DNA of 64,000 nt from Longispora albida DSM 44784 (GCF_000379825.1 NZ_KB903838.1:1046-65045), one strand, 5' to 3'; numbered from the stretch's first letter, positions 44,025 through 53,632 are shown. Numbers and translations are program-made. The notes: generated by a model from the sequence alone, not told the origin.

Positions 44025-46196
44025 GTGCGCGCCCTCCCGATCGCCGCGGCGGCCACGACCCTGGTCCTGCTCGCGGCCGGCGCCCCGGCAGCCGCCCAGC
44101 CGGTGAAGCCTGGTGCCGGGCAGCCCTGCTCGCCGGATGCCGCGCTGCTCGGCTTCTCCGACCAGCTCGACAAGACCGTCTTCGAGGGCACCGCGGTGTC
44201 CGGGCTGTCGGCTGTGGCCTTCAACCGGCCAGGTGAGCGGGCCTTCGCCCTGGTCGACAACATCGGCACCACCCCGGCCCGGATGTACGAGCTGGCGCTC
44301 GCACCTGGCCACGCAGCCGTCAAGGACCTGATCACGCTGAGCCGGCCGGACGGTACGCCGTTCACCGGGGCGGACTTCGACGGCGAGGGGCTGATCGTCG
44401 ACGCCAGTGCCCGGTACGCGTGGGCCAGTTCCGAGTCGGAGCCCGCGATCCGCCGGTTCCGGCTGCGTGATGGCCGGCAGGTCGGCGAGCTGCCCGTCCC
44501 GGACCGGTTCCGGGTCGCGCCCGCCGGGCAGGCCACCCGGAACCAGACGTTCGAGGCGCTGGCCCAGAGCCCGAACGGCCGGGACATCTACGCCGGCATG
44601 GAAGGCCCGCTCGCCGGTGACGGTGCCGGCCGCCTGCGGATCGTCCACTATCGCGACCAGGCCCTCGCTGGCCAGTACGCGTACGAGGCCGACGCCGGCC
44701 TCGGCCTGGTCGAGCTGGTCGCGCTCGGCGGCACACAGCTGCTCGCCTTGGAGCGCGGTTTCACGCCGGGTGCCGGTAACACCGTCCGGGTGTACCGGGT
44801 CTCGCTGACCGGCATCCCCGACGTGTCCGGTGTGGAGTCGCTGGCCGGGGTGACCGACCCGCGTACCTTCGCCGGCAAGGAACTCCTCTTCGACCTCGGC
44901 GCCTGCCCGTCTTCCGGTGCCACGGCCAAGCAGCCGCAGCCCAACCCGCTGCTGGACAACGTCGAGGGCATGGCGCTCGGCCGCGAGCTGCCCGGCGGGC
45001 GCCGTGAGCTGCACCTGATCTCCGACGACAACGGCTCGGCCACGCAGATCACCCGGACGTACACCCTGAGCGTCCGGCTCCGCGACGAGGCGCGCCTGCT
45101 GTCCCGCGCGATTCTTTCCGCCACCGCGTACCAGCCTGGCCCGGTCTCTGGCACGCAGCTGCCGGCGACGCCAGTCAACGGTGTGACCGCGCCGTTCCCC
45201 GGTCAGCCGATTCCGGGCTTCTCGGCCGCGATCCCGCTGCCGGACGGCCGGCTGCTCGCCATGCCGGACAACGGGTTCGGCGCGAAGGGCAACTCGGCGG
45301 ACTTCCTGCTCCGCGCGTACGACATCACCCCGCGCTACCACCAGCACGAGGTGAAGATCAACGGGTTCGTCTCGTTCCGGGACCCCGACCACAAGGTGCC
45401 GTTCGCCCTGACCCGGCCCGACCGGCTGCTGACCGGCGCGGACTTCGACATCGAGTCGCTGGCCCGCGACGCCGACGGGAACCTGTGGCTGGGCGAGGAG
45501 TTCGGCCCGTACCTGGTGAAGACCGACCCGGCCGGCAAGGTGCTCCAGGCGCCGATCCCGCTGCCGGACGGCGCGAAGTCCCCGCAGTCGCCGGACCTCC
45601 AGCCGGGCGAGACGCCCACCGTCCGGGGCAGCCGTGGCTTCGAGGCGCTCGCGGTGAGCACCGACGGCAGGACGCTGTACCCGATCCTGGAGGGCCCGAA
45701 GACCGACGACCCCGACCAGCGCCGCCGGATCGTGTACGAGTTCGACGTGCGGGCGAACAAGTACACCGGGAAGACCTGGTCGCTGCGGGTGGACAGTGCC
45801 GACCTGGTGGTCGGCGACGCGGCGGTGCTCGACGGCCGGCGGCTCGTCTTCATCGAGCGGGACAACGCGATGGGCCCGGCCTCGCGGGTCAAGCGGCTCG
45901 TCGTCACCGACCTGGACCAGGCCGACGCGAACGGCTACCTGCCGCGCCGCAACGCCGTGGACCTGATGCGGATCGCCGACCCGCGCGAGATCTCCGGCCC
46001 GGCCCGCCCGGGTGAGTACGGCGTCGGCTCGCTGTTCTCCTTCCCGCTCCAGTCCGTCGAGACGGTGCTGCCGCTGGGCGGGGACAAGGTGCTCGTCGCC
46101 AACGACAACAACTTCCCCGGCAACGACGGCCGGATCCCCGGCCGCCCCGACGACACCGAGCTGATCGTCATCGAGGTCCCGGGCCTGCGGGACTAG
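44025..46196 (+). CDS. secreted esterase-like protein with two phytase-like domains
   Basis: This 723-residue exported protein starts at GTG 44025 after GGAGGT, with a signal peptide ending PAAAQ near 25. Two similar halves are visible. The first has FDGEGLIVDASARYAWASSESEPAIRRF and TFEALAQSPNGRDIYAGMEGPL. The second has FDIESLARDADGNLWLGEEFGPYLVK and GFEALAVSTDGRTLYPILEGP. These are the motifs of the esterase-like phytase domain (PF13449 type). A single domain is more common, so this is a tandem duplication or fusion. Likely role: extracellular phosphate scavenging. Confidence 0.85.
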   Translation: MRALPIAAAATTLVLLAAGAPAAAQPVKPGAGQPCSPDAALLGFSDQLDKTVFEGTAVSGLSAVAFNRPGERAFALVDNIGTTPARMYELALAPGHAAVKDLITLSRPDGTPFTGADFDGEGLIVDASARYAWASSESEPAIRRFRLRDGRQVGELPVPDRFRVAPAGQATRNQTFEALAQSPNGRDIYAGMEGPLAGDGAGRLRIVHYRDQALAGQYAYEADAGLGLVELVALGGTQLLALERGFTPGAGNTVRVYRVSLTGIPDVSGVESLAGVTDPRTFAGKELLFDLGACPSSGATAKQPQPNPLLDNVEGMALGRELPGGRRELHLISDDNGSATQITRTYTLSVRLRDEARLLSRAILSATAYQPGPVSGTQLPATPVNGVTAPFPGQPIPGFSAAIPLPDGRLLAMPDNGFGAKGNSADFLLRAYDITPRYHQHEVKINGFVSFRDPDHKVPFALTRPDRLLTGADFDIESLARDADGNLWLGEEFGPYLVKTDPAGKVLQAPIPLPDGAKSPQSPDLQPGETPTVRGSRGFEALAVSTDGRTLYPILEGPKTDDPDQRRRIVYEFDVRANKYTGKTWSLRVDSADLVVGDAAVLDGRRLVFIERDNAMGPASRVKRLVVTDLDQADANGYLPRRNAVDLMRIADPREISGPARPGEYGVGSLFSFPLQSVETVLPLGGDKVLVANDNNFPGNDGRIPGRPDDTELIVIEVPGLRD

Positions 46197-46202
46197 CCGG
46201 CC

Positions 46203-46235
46203 GAGGGGCGGCGCGCATCCGGCGTGCCGCCCCTC
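46203..46235. terminator. bidirectional terminator
   Basis: GAGGGGCGGCGCGC (46203-46216) with GCGTGCCGCCCCTC (46222-46235), 14 bp with one G-U pair and a 5-base loop, between the convergent phytase-like and subtilase genes. Confidence 0.8.
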
Positions 46236-46243
46236 GCCGTGTC

Positions 46244-49200
46244 TCACCGCAGCTTGTAGGCGCGGTGGATGGTGGTCTCGACGGTGCCGCCGCTCACGTC
46301 GGCTGCCGACAACCTCAGGGACACATATCCGGTACCCGTGCCGGCGTTCGGGTTGAACAGCACGGCGCGCCATGCCGATCCGGTACCGCCCAGCACCCAC
46401 ACCTGCTGCCACGTCGCACCGTCGTCCGTGGACATCGCGGCCCGCACCTCGCGGACGGCGGACGGCTGGGCTGCCGGGGAGTGCCCGACGGTCAGGTCGA
46501 GCGGGAACCAGGCGAATCCGGGGGCTCCGTTCAGGTCGTCGAAGTCCCCGGACGGCCGGATCGTCATCAGCGACGGGTGCCCGCCGGCCGCGCTCGTGAA
46601 CGTCCACCGGCTGTCCACCCGGCTGCTCAGCTCCGACCAGGCGTTGCTCCGCCGCATGCTGATGTCCAGCGTGTACCGGCCCTGCTCCGGCGGCAGGGTG
46701 AACAGCCCGAAGCCGGCCAGGCCGCTGCTGCCGACCATCGTCCCGTCGCGGGACAGCGTGGTCGTGCCGGTCAGGTAGCCGAACTGGTTGTAGCTGTTCG
46801 CGCTGTGCCCGGCCTCGGCTGGCGCGACCATGTTCAGCATCACCTGGAGCGTGTTCCCGAAGCGCAGCACGCCGTTGCTGAGCGCGCTCGTCTGGAGTTC
46901 CGGGCAGAACCCGGCCTTGTTCCACTCCTCGGTCCCTGCGTTCCCCACCGCGTACCGGACCGGGACAGCCGACACCTCACCGTCGAATGTGGACATCTCC
47001 GCCTGACCCGCCGGGCGCTGGTACAGCGTGCGGAACCAGGTGACGCCGGGGGAGTAGTACTCGGACCGCCGCACCGGCAACGGCAGCGTCGCGTACCCGC
47101 CGCTGGCCCCGGCCTGCCCCGGCAGGTAGAACGGCGTGGCGCCCCGGGAGCCGAGCCCCGGCCTGCCCTGCGCCCGGTACCGGGAGTCCACCCGGCCCAG
47201 TTCGCCGCCCGTGACCCGGATACGCGGATCGGCGGGCACACCATCCCCGAAGGGCGTCGCCACGTGGTACGCCGAGCCGGGGCTGACCAGGATCGTGCTG
47301 AACCCGGCGGTCAGGCTTCCCGGCCGGTCGGCGCGCACCGGGGCCGCGTACACGGGCTCGGAGCCGTTCAGCCCGAGGCTCATCGTGAGCGACGTGCCGG
47401 CCCGCGACGTGAGCAGCACATCCATGCTCGCGTACCGCTGGACCGCGTCCGGCTGCCCGGTCGTCACCGAGACCAGGTTCCCGGTCCGGGCGTCGAGGAC
47501 GATCTCGCGGTCCCCGTCGACCCGCACCGGTACCTGATGGACGACCGTCCCGGCTCCGGCCTTCCCCGGCTGCCCGGATTTCGGGGTGCGGATCCACGCC
47601 GTCGCGCTGTACCGCCCGGCCGGCAGCAGCACCGTCCCCACGCCGTCCCGGACGTGGACCGACGGCGTGGCCCCGGTCTCGTCCTCGTACAGGCTCACGC
47701 TCTGCCCGAGGCCGCTCGCCGCCGGGTTGCCGTCCCGGTCGATCAGCCGCACGGTGACCTGGTGGTACGGCGAGGTCACGGTGAATCCCACAGCTGTCCG
47801 CACCACCGGCTGCCCGTCCATGCTGGCCACCACCCGCGCGCTGTGGTCACCGGCCGGCCCGAGCAGCCCGGTGTCGAGGATGAGCTGGGCACTCGCCTCG
47901 CCACGCGCCGGTACGAACACGGCGCCCTCGCTCAGCCGGAACATCCCGGGTGCCCCGACGCCGGCGACGCTGAGGACCAGAGAAACCGGCTCGGTGCCGT
48001 CGTTGCGGTACCGGATCGCGGCTGTGCGCAGCCCGCCAGCCCCCGGCCGCACGATCGTCCCGAAACTCACCGAGCCCGAGACTGAATACACCACTGTGGA
48101 CGAAGCGCGGCCGATGTCGACGCGGCCAGCTCCCTGCCCGAACGCGTCCAGCCCGTCCGGCACCGCCGTGCTCACCAGCGCCGCCTTGAGCTGCGCCGCC
48201 GACCACCCCGGATGAGCCTGTACCAGCAGCGCCGCCGAGCCGGTCACGTGCGGAGCCGCCATCGACGTGCCGCTGGCGGCCGTGTGCAGTGTGCTGACCG
48301 GTGCGCCCATCGACGTGCCCGCCGCCCGGGCCGCCACGATGCCCTCGCCCGGCGCGGTCAGGTCGGGCTTGACGGCCGCGTCCCGCACGCGCGGGCCCCG
48401 GCTGGAGAAGGAACTGAGCCGGTCGTCCCGGCCCACCGAGCCCACCGCGAGCGCGGCGTCCGCCGTCGCCGGAGTGCCGGCCATCGCCCGGCCGCCCGTG
48501 TTGCCGGCCGCCGCGACGAACAGCGGCCCGGTACCGGCCGACAGCCGGTTCACGGCCTGCGACAGCGGGTCGGTGCCGTCCGTCGGCTGACCGGTCAGGC
48601 TCAGGTTGACCACCCGGGCACCCTGCCCGGCCGCCCACTCCATCCCGGCGATCACGGCCGAGTCCTGGCATATGCCGCCGTCGTCGCACACCTTGCCGAC
48701 CAGCAGGTTCGCACCCGGAGCCACGCCCGGGTACGCCTCACCGGCTCCCGCCACGATGGACGCCACGTGCGTACCGTGCCCATGCCCGTCGGCGGTCCCG
48801 CGTGGCGCGCCCGTGAAGTCCCGCGCGCCCGCCACCCGGCCAGCGAGGTCGGGATGCCCGGCGTCGTACCCGGTGTCGAGGACGGCGACCGTCACGCCTG
48901 CGCCGGTGAGGCCCCGGGCCCGCGCGGCCGGTACGCCGATCTGGCCGTTGCTCGGGCCGTCGGCGATCCGGGACCGGCCGTCGAGCCAGACGCGGCCGGG
49001 CCCGCCCGCTGCGAGCTGCGGCCAGAGCCCGGCCGGCGGTGCCGCGTACGCCTGGGCACCCAGGCTCGCCAGGGGCCGGGCCTGCCCGGCTGCCGGTACG
49101 CCGGACACGATCACGGGAGTGGACGTGGTCGCGCCGGCCGCGCGGAGCTGGGCGACATCGAAGAGTCTCGGGTCGAGGACGCCGGCGGCGACGGGCTGCT

Positions 49201-49474
49201 CAGCGTCGGCGGGCGTCACGGTCACCGGGCCGCCGCGCGGCGCACGGGTCACGAAGCCGATGTGGTCGCGGCCGGGCCCTGGACGGGCTGTGGTGACCGT
49301 CCGGCCGTCGCTGAGGACGGTCACGCCTACCGAGTCTCCGGACAGGAGGGTGACGCGATAGGCGTCGGCGACGGACTCGGAGGGCGTGCCCGGGGGAGCC
49401 GGGAGTGCCGCGGCCGGCCCGGGTACACAGAAAATAAGGGTTGCGGCGAGAGTGGCTCGACGGACCTTGCCCAC
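46244..49474 (-). CDS. secreted subtilisin-like protease (S8) with long C-terminal region
   Basis: GTG 49474 is chosen because AGGAGC stands seven bases upstream and the product opens with a signal peptide (GKVRRATLAATLIFCVPGPAAA). The ~1076-residue protein has a propeptide (about 35-165) and the S8 catalytic domain: Asp200 (VAVLDTGYD), His233 (GHGTHVAS), oxyanion Asn in AAAGNTGG and Ser404 (SGTSMAAPH). A C-terminal ~600-residue part consists of beta-sandwich-like modules, as in large streptomycete subtilases. Exported, probably nutritional or involved in processing other exoproteins. Divergent from the DUF1801 gene. Confidence 0.92.
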   Translation of the reverse strand: MGKVRRATLAATLIFCVPGPAAALPAPPGTPSESVADAYRVTLLSGDSVGVTVLSDGRTVTTARPGPGRDHIGFVTRAPRGGPVTVTPADAEQPVAAGVLDPRLFDVAQLRAAGATTSTPVIVSGVPAAGQARPLASLGAQAYAAPPAGLWPQLAAGGPGRVWLDGRSRIADGPSNGQIGVPAARARGLTGAGVTVAVLDTGYDAGHPDLAGRVAGARDFTGAPRGTADGHGHGTHVASIVAGAGEAYPGVAPGANLLVGKVCDDGGICQDSAVIAGMEWAAGQGARVVNLSLTGQPTDGTDPLSQAVNRLSAGTGPLFVAAAGNTGGRAMAGTPATADAALAVGSVGRDDRLSSFSSRGPRVRDAAVKPDLTAPGEGIVAARAAGTSMGAPVSTLHTAASGTSMAAPHVTGSAALLVQAHPGWSAAQLKAALVSTAVPDGLDAFGQGAGRVDIGRASSTVVYSVSGSVSFGTIVRPGAGGLRTAAIRYRNDGTEPVSLVLSVAGVGAPGMFRLSEGAVFVPARGEASAQLILDTGLLGPAGDHSARVVASMDGQPVVRTAVGFTVTSPYHQVTVRLIDRDGNPAASGLGQSVSLYEDETGATPSVHVRDGVGTVLLPAGRYSATAWIRTPKSGQPGKAGAGTVVHQVPVRVDGDREIVLDARTGNLVSVTTGQPDAVQRYASMDVLLTSRAGTSLTMSLGLNGSEPVYAAPVRADRPGSLTAGFSTILVSPGSAYHVATPFGDGVPADPRIRVTGGELGRVDSRYRAQGRPGLGSRGATPFYLPGQAGASGGYATLPLPVRRSEYYSPGVTWFRTLYQRPAGQAEMSTFDGEVSAVPVRYAVGNAGTEEWNKAGFCPELQTSALSNGVLRFGNTLQVMLNMVAPAEAGHSANSYNQFGYLTGTTTLSRDGTMVGSSGLAGFGLFTLPPEQGRYTLDISMRRSNAWSELSSRVDSRWTFTSAAGGHPSLMTIRPSGDFDDLNGAPGFAWFPLDLTVGHSPAAQPSAVREVRAAMSTDDGATWQQVWVLGGTGSAWRAVLFNPNAGTGTGYVSLRLSAADVSGGTVETTIHRAYKLR

Positions 49475-49592
49475 AGTGGACGCTCCTGGCGTGGGGGACG
49501 CAGCGCCAGAACGGTAAGGCTTCCTCACTGTCAAAACAAGATGGTCGTCAATATCATCGGCGGAGCGGGCCGCGCGGACGCAGGATGAGAGC

Positions 49593-49988
49593 ATGACCTA
49601 CGAGACTGATCCGCGCGTGGACGAATACATCCTCAGCCTGCCCGCCTGGCAGCAGCAGATCTGCCAGGCGGTCCGCGACCTCGTGCACGCCACCGACCCG
49701 GAGGTCACCGAGACGGTCAAGCGCACCAGGCTGCCGTACTTCGTGCTCGACGGCAACGTCTGCGCCCTGCTCGCCGCCAAGACCCACGTGAACGTGTTCC
49801 TCTACGACGGCGCGATCGTGCCCGACCCAGAAGGTGTCATCACGGGTGGCCACGACAACAAGACGGCCCGCATGGTGTCCATCCACGAGGGTGAAGTGGT
49901 CAACATGCGGGCCCTCGGCGAGATCTTCCGGCAGATCATCGCGAACAACCGCGCCGGCGGCTGGCGCAAGCTGAAAGAGGATTCCTAA
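49593..49988 (+). CDS. DUF1801 domain protein
   Basis: This 131-residue protein has DPRVDEYILSLPAWQQQICQAVRDLVH near the start, TVKRTRLPYFVLDGNVCALLAAKTHVNVFLYDG in the middle, and LGEIFRQIIANNRAGGWRK at the end. These match the YdhG/DUF1801 family (iron-chaperone-like fold). ATG 49593. Its final four bases overlap the stop of the convergent methyltransferase gene. The biochemical role of the family is not firmly known. Confidence 0.82.
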   Translation: MTYETDPRVDEYILSLPAWQQQICQAVRDLVHATDPEVTETVKRTRLPYFVLDGNVCALLAAKTHVNVFLYDGAIVPDPEGVITGGHDNKTARMVSIHEGEVVNMRALGEIFRQIIANNRAGGWRKLKEDS

Positions 49989-50725
49989 CCCAGCGGCTTC
50001 CGCCAGACCGACACGTGGCTCTCGCTGTCCCCGGTGAACGGCGCGCCGTCCCAGTCAGCGACCCGCCGCTCCAGGGTCATCCCAGCCAGCTGGGCCATGA
50101 GATCGCACTCCGCCGGCCAGATGTACCGGAAGTTGCTCGTGCCGTAGCGCATCAGGCCGTCCTCCCCCCGCGTGTAGTGGTGGGAGGTGCCCTGCTGCGT
50201 GGCCATGTCGTACGTGTCGAACCCGGTGTGCCGCTCACTCACCTCGAACGGCACAGCCGTCTGCCCCGGCGGGAACCTGCGGATACCCGGGATCCACAGC
50301 TCGATCACGAACCGCCCGCCGGGGGCCAGGTGCCGGGCCGCGTTCCGGAAGCACTCGACCTGCTCCTCCTGCGTGCGCAGGTTCCCGATGCTGTTGAAGA
50401 CCAGGTACACGAGGGAGAACTGGCCGGGGACCCGGGTGGTCGCCATGTCGCCGATCGCCACCGGGATGTCCTGCCCGCCGGGCTTGGCGCGCAGCCGGCC
50501 CACCATCGGCTGGGACAGCTCGATCCCGGACACCGGGACGCCCCGGGCGGCCAGGGGCAGCGCCACCCGGCCCGTCCCGATCGCGAACTCCAGCGCAGGG
50601 CCGGAGCCTGCCAGCCGGGCCAGGAAGTCCACTGCCGGGCTGAGCACGCCCGGCGCGAACATGTCCGCAGCTTCCTCGTCGTACCGCTCCGCGTGGCCGG
50701 CGTCCCAGAGATCACTACTCGTCAT
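49985..50725 (-). CDS. class I SAM-dependent methyltransferase
   Basis: This 246-residue protein begins with WDAGHAERYDEEAADMF. SAM-binding motif I is LEFAIGTGRVALPLAARG (with AIGTGR in place of GxGTG) and motif II VSGIELSQPMVG. Post-motif segments are LAPGGRFVIELWIPG and the C-terminal YIWPAECDLMAQLAGM. Related proteins methylate small molecules. No pathway partner is adjacent, so the substrate is unknown. Confidence 0.88.
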   Translation of the reverse strand: MTSSDLWDAGHAERYDEEAADMFAPGVLSPAVDFLARLAGSGPALEFAIGTGRVALPLAARGVPVSGIELSQPMVGRLRAKPGGQDIPVAIGDMATTRVPGQFSLVYLVFNSIGNLRTQEEQVECFRNAARHLAPGGRFVIELWIPGIRRFPPGQTAVPFEVSERHTGFDTYDMATQQGTSHHYTRGEDGLMRYGTSNFRYIWPAECDLMAQLAGMTLERRVADWDGAPFTGDSESHVSVWRKPLG

Positions 50726-50782
50726 GCCCGGCAGCCTGCCCGCCCGGGCCGGGCCGCGCCACCCGGTTTCGCTGACAGGGAA

Positions 50783-50812
50783 CGGGCGGGGCCGTGGTGA
50801 CAGCCCCGCCCG
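50783..50812 (-). terminator. terminator of the M4 protease gene
   Basis: CGGGCGGGGC (50783-50792) and GCCCCGCCCG (50803-50812), 10-bp perfect stem with a 10-base loop, 18 bases beyond the protease stop. Confidence 0.75.
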
Positions 50813-50830
50813 GTACTGCTGGTGGTGCTT

Positions 50831-53437
50831 TTACAGCGTCAGGGTCCAGGAGTCGATCGTGCCGACGTCAGCGGCTGCCGCGTCCTGTACCTGGAGCTTC
50901 CAGGCCCCGTTCCTGACCTCGGAGGACAGGTCGACGGTGTAGGTCTGGTTGATGTTGTCGGCGCTGCCGCCGGCCCGGTTGTGCAGGACGTAGGCGGTAC
51001 CGTCCGGCGCGACCAGGCTGACGACCAGGTCGCCGATGTAGGTGTGCAGGATGTGCACCTCGACCTTGCTGGACGACGAGGCGTTGCCGGCGCAGCCCGC
51101 GATGGTGATCGTGCTGGACACCGTGGACAGGTCAGGGATCGCCACGTCGGTGCCGTTGGTCGCCGGGGCGCAGCCGCCGCCCGTGGTGCCCAGGTTCAGC
51201 GTCCAGCTGTCGATCGTGCCGACGTCAGCGGCTGCCGCGTCCTGTACCTGGAGCTTCCAGGCCCCGTTCGCCACCTCGGAGGAGACGTTGGCGGTGTAGG
51301 TCTGGTTGATGTTGTCGGCGCTGCCGCCGGCCCGGTTGTGCAGGACGTAGGCGGTACCGTCCGGCGCGACCAGGCTGACCACGAGGTCGCCGATGTAGGT
51401 GTGCAGGATGTGCACCTCGACAGTGCTCGTGGCCGAGGCGTTGCCGGCGCAGCCCGAGATCACGATCGTGCTGGACACGGTGGACAGGTCAGGGATCGCC
51501 ACGTCGGTGCCGTTGCTGCCGGAGCAGCCGGGCGGGCCGTTCACCGTGAGCGTGTAGGTCGCTGTCCGCGTGGCCGTGGTGCCGGTGCCGACCATCGTGA
51601 TCGTGTACGCGCCCGGAGCCACGGAGCCCGTGGTCGCGATCGTCGCGGTGGCCGAGTTGCCGGAGGTCACGGAGGACGGGACGAAGGTCACGGTCACGCC
51701 GGCCGGGACACCGGTCGCCGACAGGTTCACCGTCTGCGGGGCGCCGTTCGTCGTGGTCGTGCCGATCGTGGTGGTCACGGAGCCACCCGGGTTCACCGAA
51801 CCGGAGTTCGGCGTGGCCGAGACGTTGAAGTCCTGGCCGAGCGGGCACGGCGAGTCGCTGCCGGCCACGTTCACCGCGGTCCACGCCGCCTGGACGGCCT
51901 TGTACTCGGCCGAGCACAGCCCGTGCAGGTCGGTCGCGGCGCTCAGGGTGTACGCGCGGGAGGTGTTCGCCGGGGTGGTGGTGCTGACGTAGCGGGTGTT
52001 GGACGTGAAGTACGTGTCCAGCGCGCGCCACCAGATCTTCTCGGCCTTGGCGCGCCCGATGCCGACGACCGGCGAGGCGGAGCCACAGATCGGGGAGTTG
52101 CCGTACGGCGTGTTGCCGGTGCCCTCTGCCAGGTTGAAGAAGAAGTGGTTGGCGACACCGGAGGAGTAGTGCACGTCGACGTTCTGGGTGCTGGTCGACC
52201 AGCAGCCGTGCGAGGAACCGTCGAGCGTCGGGTTGTACATGTACCGCAGCGGCGTGCCGTTGCCGTTGATGTCGATCTTCTCGCCGACCTGGTAGTCACC
52301 CGGGTCGGAGGCGTTGGCCGCGTAGAACTCGACCATGTTGCCGAAGATGTCGGACGTGGCCTCGTTCAGGCCGCCCGACTCGCCGGAGTAGGTCAGGCCG
52401 CCGGAGACCACGGCCTCGGTGACGCCGTGCGCCATCTCGTGGCCGGCCACGTCGATCGACGTGAGCGGCTTGGCGTTGCCCGCGCCGTCGCCGTAGGTCA
52501 TCTGGGAGCCGTCCCAGAAGGCGTTGATGTACGCGTTGCCGTAGTGCACCCGGCTCGGCACGCCAGCGCCGTTGCCGAAGATGCCGTTACGGCCGTGCAC
52601 GTTCTTGAAGTAGTCGTAGGTCTTCGCGGCGCCGAAGTGCGCGTCGCCCGCCGCGGTCTGGTCGTTGGCCGGCAGGCCGTTGCCCCAGACGTTGTCGGCG
52701 TCGGTCATCGTCGAGCAGGTCGACGAGCCGTTGTTCATGTCGCAGGTGTAGCCGTTGCCCCGGACCGGGTCCTTGAGCTCGTACGGGCCGGTGCCGGTGG
52801 TGTCGATCGTGACGGTGCCGGTGTACATCGTGTTGGCTGTGCCTGCGGTGTGCTTGACCTCGTCGAACGAGCCGCGCACCGCGCCGGTCTGCGCGTCGGT
52901 GATGACGTGCAGCTTGCTCGGGGTCTGGCCGTCGGGCGCGATGCCGCTGACGACGGTCTCCCAGGCGAGGACGCCCGTGCCGCCGGTGGCGTCGACCATC
53001 AGCGAGGGCGTGCCGACGCTGGCGCCGGAGCCGCGGAAGGTGCCCTTGGCCGCGGTGGCCGCGTCGCCGGAGGACACCCGGGGCTGGGTGCTCAGGGCGA
53101 GCGGGGCGGCGAGCCCGTTGCCGGCGCTGCGGAAGGTCCCGCCGGGCGCGTTGTGGATGACGAAGTCGCCACCACGGACCGGCAGGCCACGGTAGGTGCG
53201 GTTGTACCGGACGTGCGAGGAGCCATCCGGGTCGACGATCGTCCGGAAGACCTGGTACGCGTCGTCGGGGGACGCGGCGAACAGCGGGCCCTGGGTGCGG
53301 AGCGCGCTGGTGGCAGCGGAGATCGCCCGCTGTTCTGGTGAGGGGTTCGGGGAGGCCACCGATGTGGATGGGGCGAGGCTGGCGAGGAAGCCCGCCCCCA
53401 GGATGGCAGCCCCCACGACGGCGATGGAACGTCTCAT
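50831..53437 (-). CDS. secreted thermolysin-like metalloprotease (M4) with two P-domains
   Basis: This 868-residue exported protein has a signal peptide (1-28) and FTP/PepSY propeptide (about 30-200). The M4 catalytic domain has zinc ligands His333 and His337 with Glu334 (HEMAHGVTE) and third ligand Glu359 (GGLNEATSD). An Ig-like Thr-rich domain (~545-640) leads to two proprotein-convertase P-domains of ~119 residues each, nearly identical to each other (STVSSTIxIxGCAGNAS, HILHTYIGDLVVSLVAPDG). P-domains usually aid folding or substrate binding. TAA stop. An unusual palindromic array lies upstream. Confidence 0.93.
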   Translation of the reverse strand: MRRSIAVVGAAILGAGFLASLAPSTSVASPNPSPEQRAISAATSALRTQGPLFAASPDDAYQVFRTIVDPDGSSHVRYNRTYRGLPVRGGDFVIHNAPGGTFRSAGNGLAAPLALSTQPRVSSGDAATAAKGTFRGSGASVGTPSLMVDATGGTGVLAWETVVSGIAPDGQTPSKLHVITDAQTGAVRGSFDEVKHTAGTANTMYTGTVTIDTTGTGPYELKDPVRGNGYTCDMNNGSSTCSTMTDADNVWGNGLPANDQTAAGDAHFGAAKTYDYFKNVHGRNGIFGNGAGVPSRVHYGNAYINAFWDGSQMTYGDGAGNAKPLTSIDVAGHEMAHGVTEAVVSGGLTYSGESGGLNEATSDIFGNMVEFYAANASDPGDYQVGEKIDINGNGTPLRYMYNPTLDGSSHGCWSTSTQNVDVHYSSGVANHFFFNLAEGTGNTPYGNSPICGSASPVVGIGRAKAEKIWWRALDTYFTSNTRYVSTTTPANTSRAYTLSAATDLHGLCSAEYKAVQAAWTAVNVAGSDSPCPLGQDFNVSATPNSGSVNPGGSVTTTIGTTTTNGAPQTVNLSATGVPAGVTVTFVPSSVTSGNSATATIATTGSVAPGAYTITMVGTGTTATRTATYTLTVNGPPGCSGSNGTDVAIPDLSTVSSTIVISGCAGNASATSTVEVHILHTYIGDLVVSLVAPDGTAYVLHNRAGGSADNINQTYTANVSSEVANGAWKLQVQDAAAADVGTIDSWTLNLGTTGGGCAPATNGTDVAIPDLSTVSSTITIAGCAGNASSSSKVEVHILHTYIGDLVVSLVAPDGTAYVLHNRAGGSADNINQTYTVDLSSEVRNGAWKLQVQDAAAADVGTIDSWTLTL
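50852..51515. repeat. 357-bp-period direct repeat encoding the two P-domains
   Basis: 50852-51158 and 51209-51515 are direct repeats 357 bases apart and nearly identical at DNA level, including silent positions. This points to recent duplication or gene conversion. Confidence 0.9.
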
Positions 53438-53467
53438 GACAGTCTCCTTGCCGAGAGGGGTAGGTGG

Positions 53468-53493
53468 TGTAACACCACCGTTACATCTGTAAC
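53468..53493 (-). promoter_or_regulatory. three TGTAAC/GTTACA half-sites upstream of the M4 gene
   Basis: TGTAAC at 53468-53473, GTTACA at 53480-53485 and TGTAAC at 53488-53493 form two overlapping palindromes with spacers of six and two bases. GGTGGTGT/ACACCACC (53463-53479) is another palindrome over the same bases. They lie 30-55 bases upstream of the M4 protease start, suitable for regulator binding. Confidence 0.55.
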
Positions 53494-53583
53494 AGTCGAT
53501 GGCTCTCGGGTAAAGACTTGAGATGTTCTCGCTTTATCAGGGCTCGGTACTGGTTAGGTCAACGCTTCCGGTGGCAAGGAAAA

Positions 53584-53632
53584 CGTGGGACCCCTCATGC
53601 TGCTGGGGCGACATGAGGGGTCCCACGATCAC
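53584..53632. repeat. palindrome family, copy 2
   Basis: CGTGGGACCCCTCATG (53584-53599) and CATGAGGGGTCCCACG (53612-53627), perfect 16-bp arms with a 12-base loop, followed by ATCAC. It begins at the end of the proline dehydrogenase gene and could terminate it. Confidence 0.85.

Noticed and set aside
44007-46925. 972-codon minus-strand ORF opposite the phytase-like gene
   Set aside because: Antisense to a gene with signal peptide and repeated family motifs; Arg/Gln/Gly-rich shadow.
46265-48085. 606-codon plus-strand ORF opposite the subtilase
   Set aside because: Antisense to a complete S8 protease; no family pattern.
50822-53341. 839-codon plus-strand ORF opposite the M4 protease, Val/Arg/Asp-rich
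   Set aside because: Looks repetitive only because it mirrors the duplicated P-domains; no start signal or domain.
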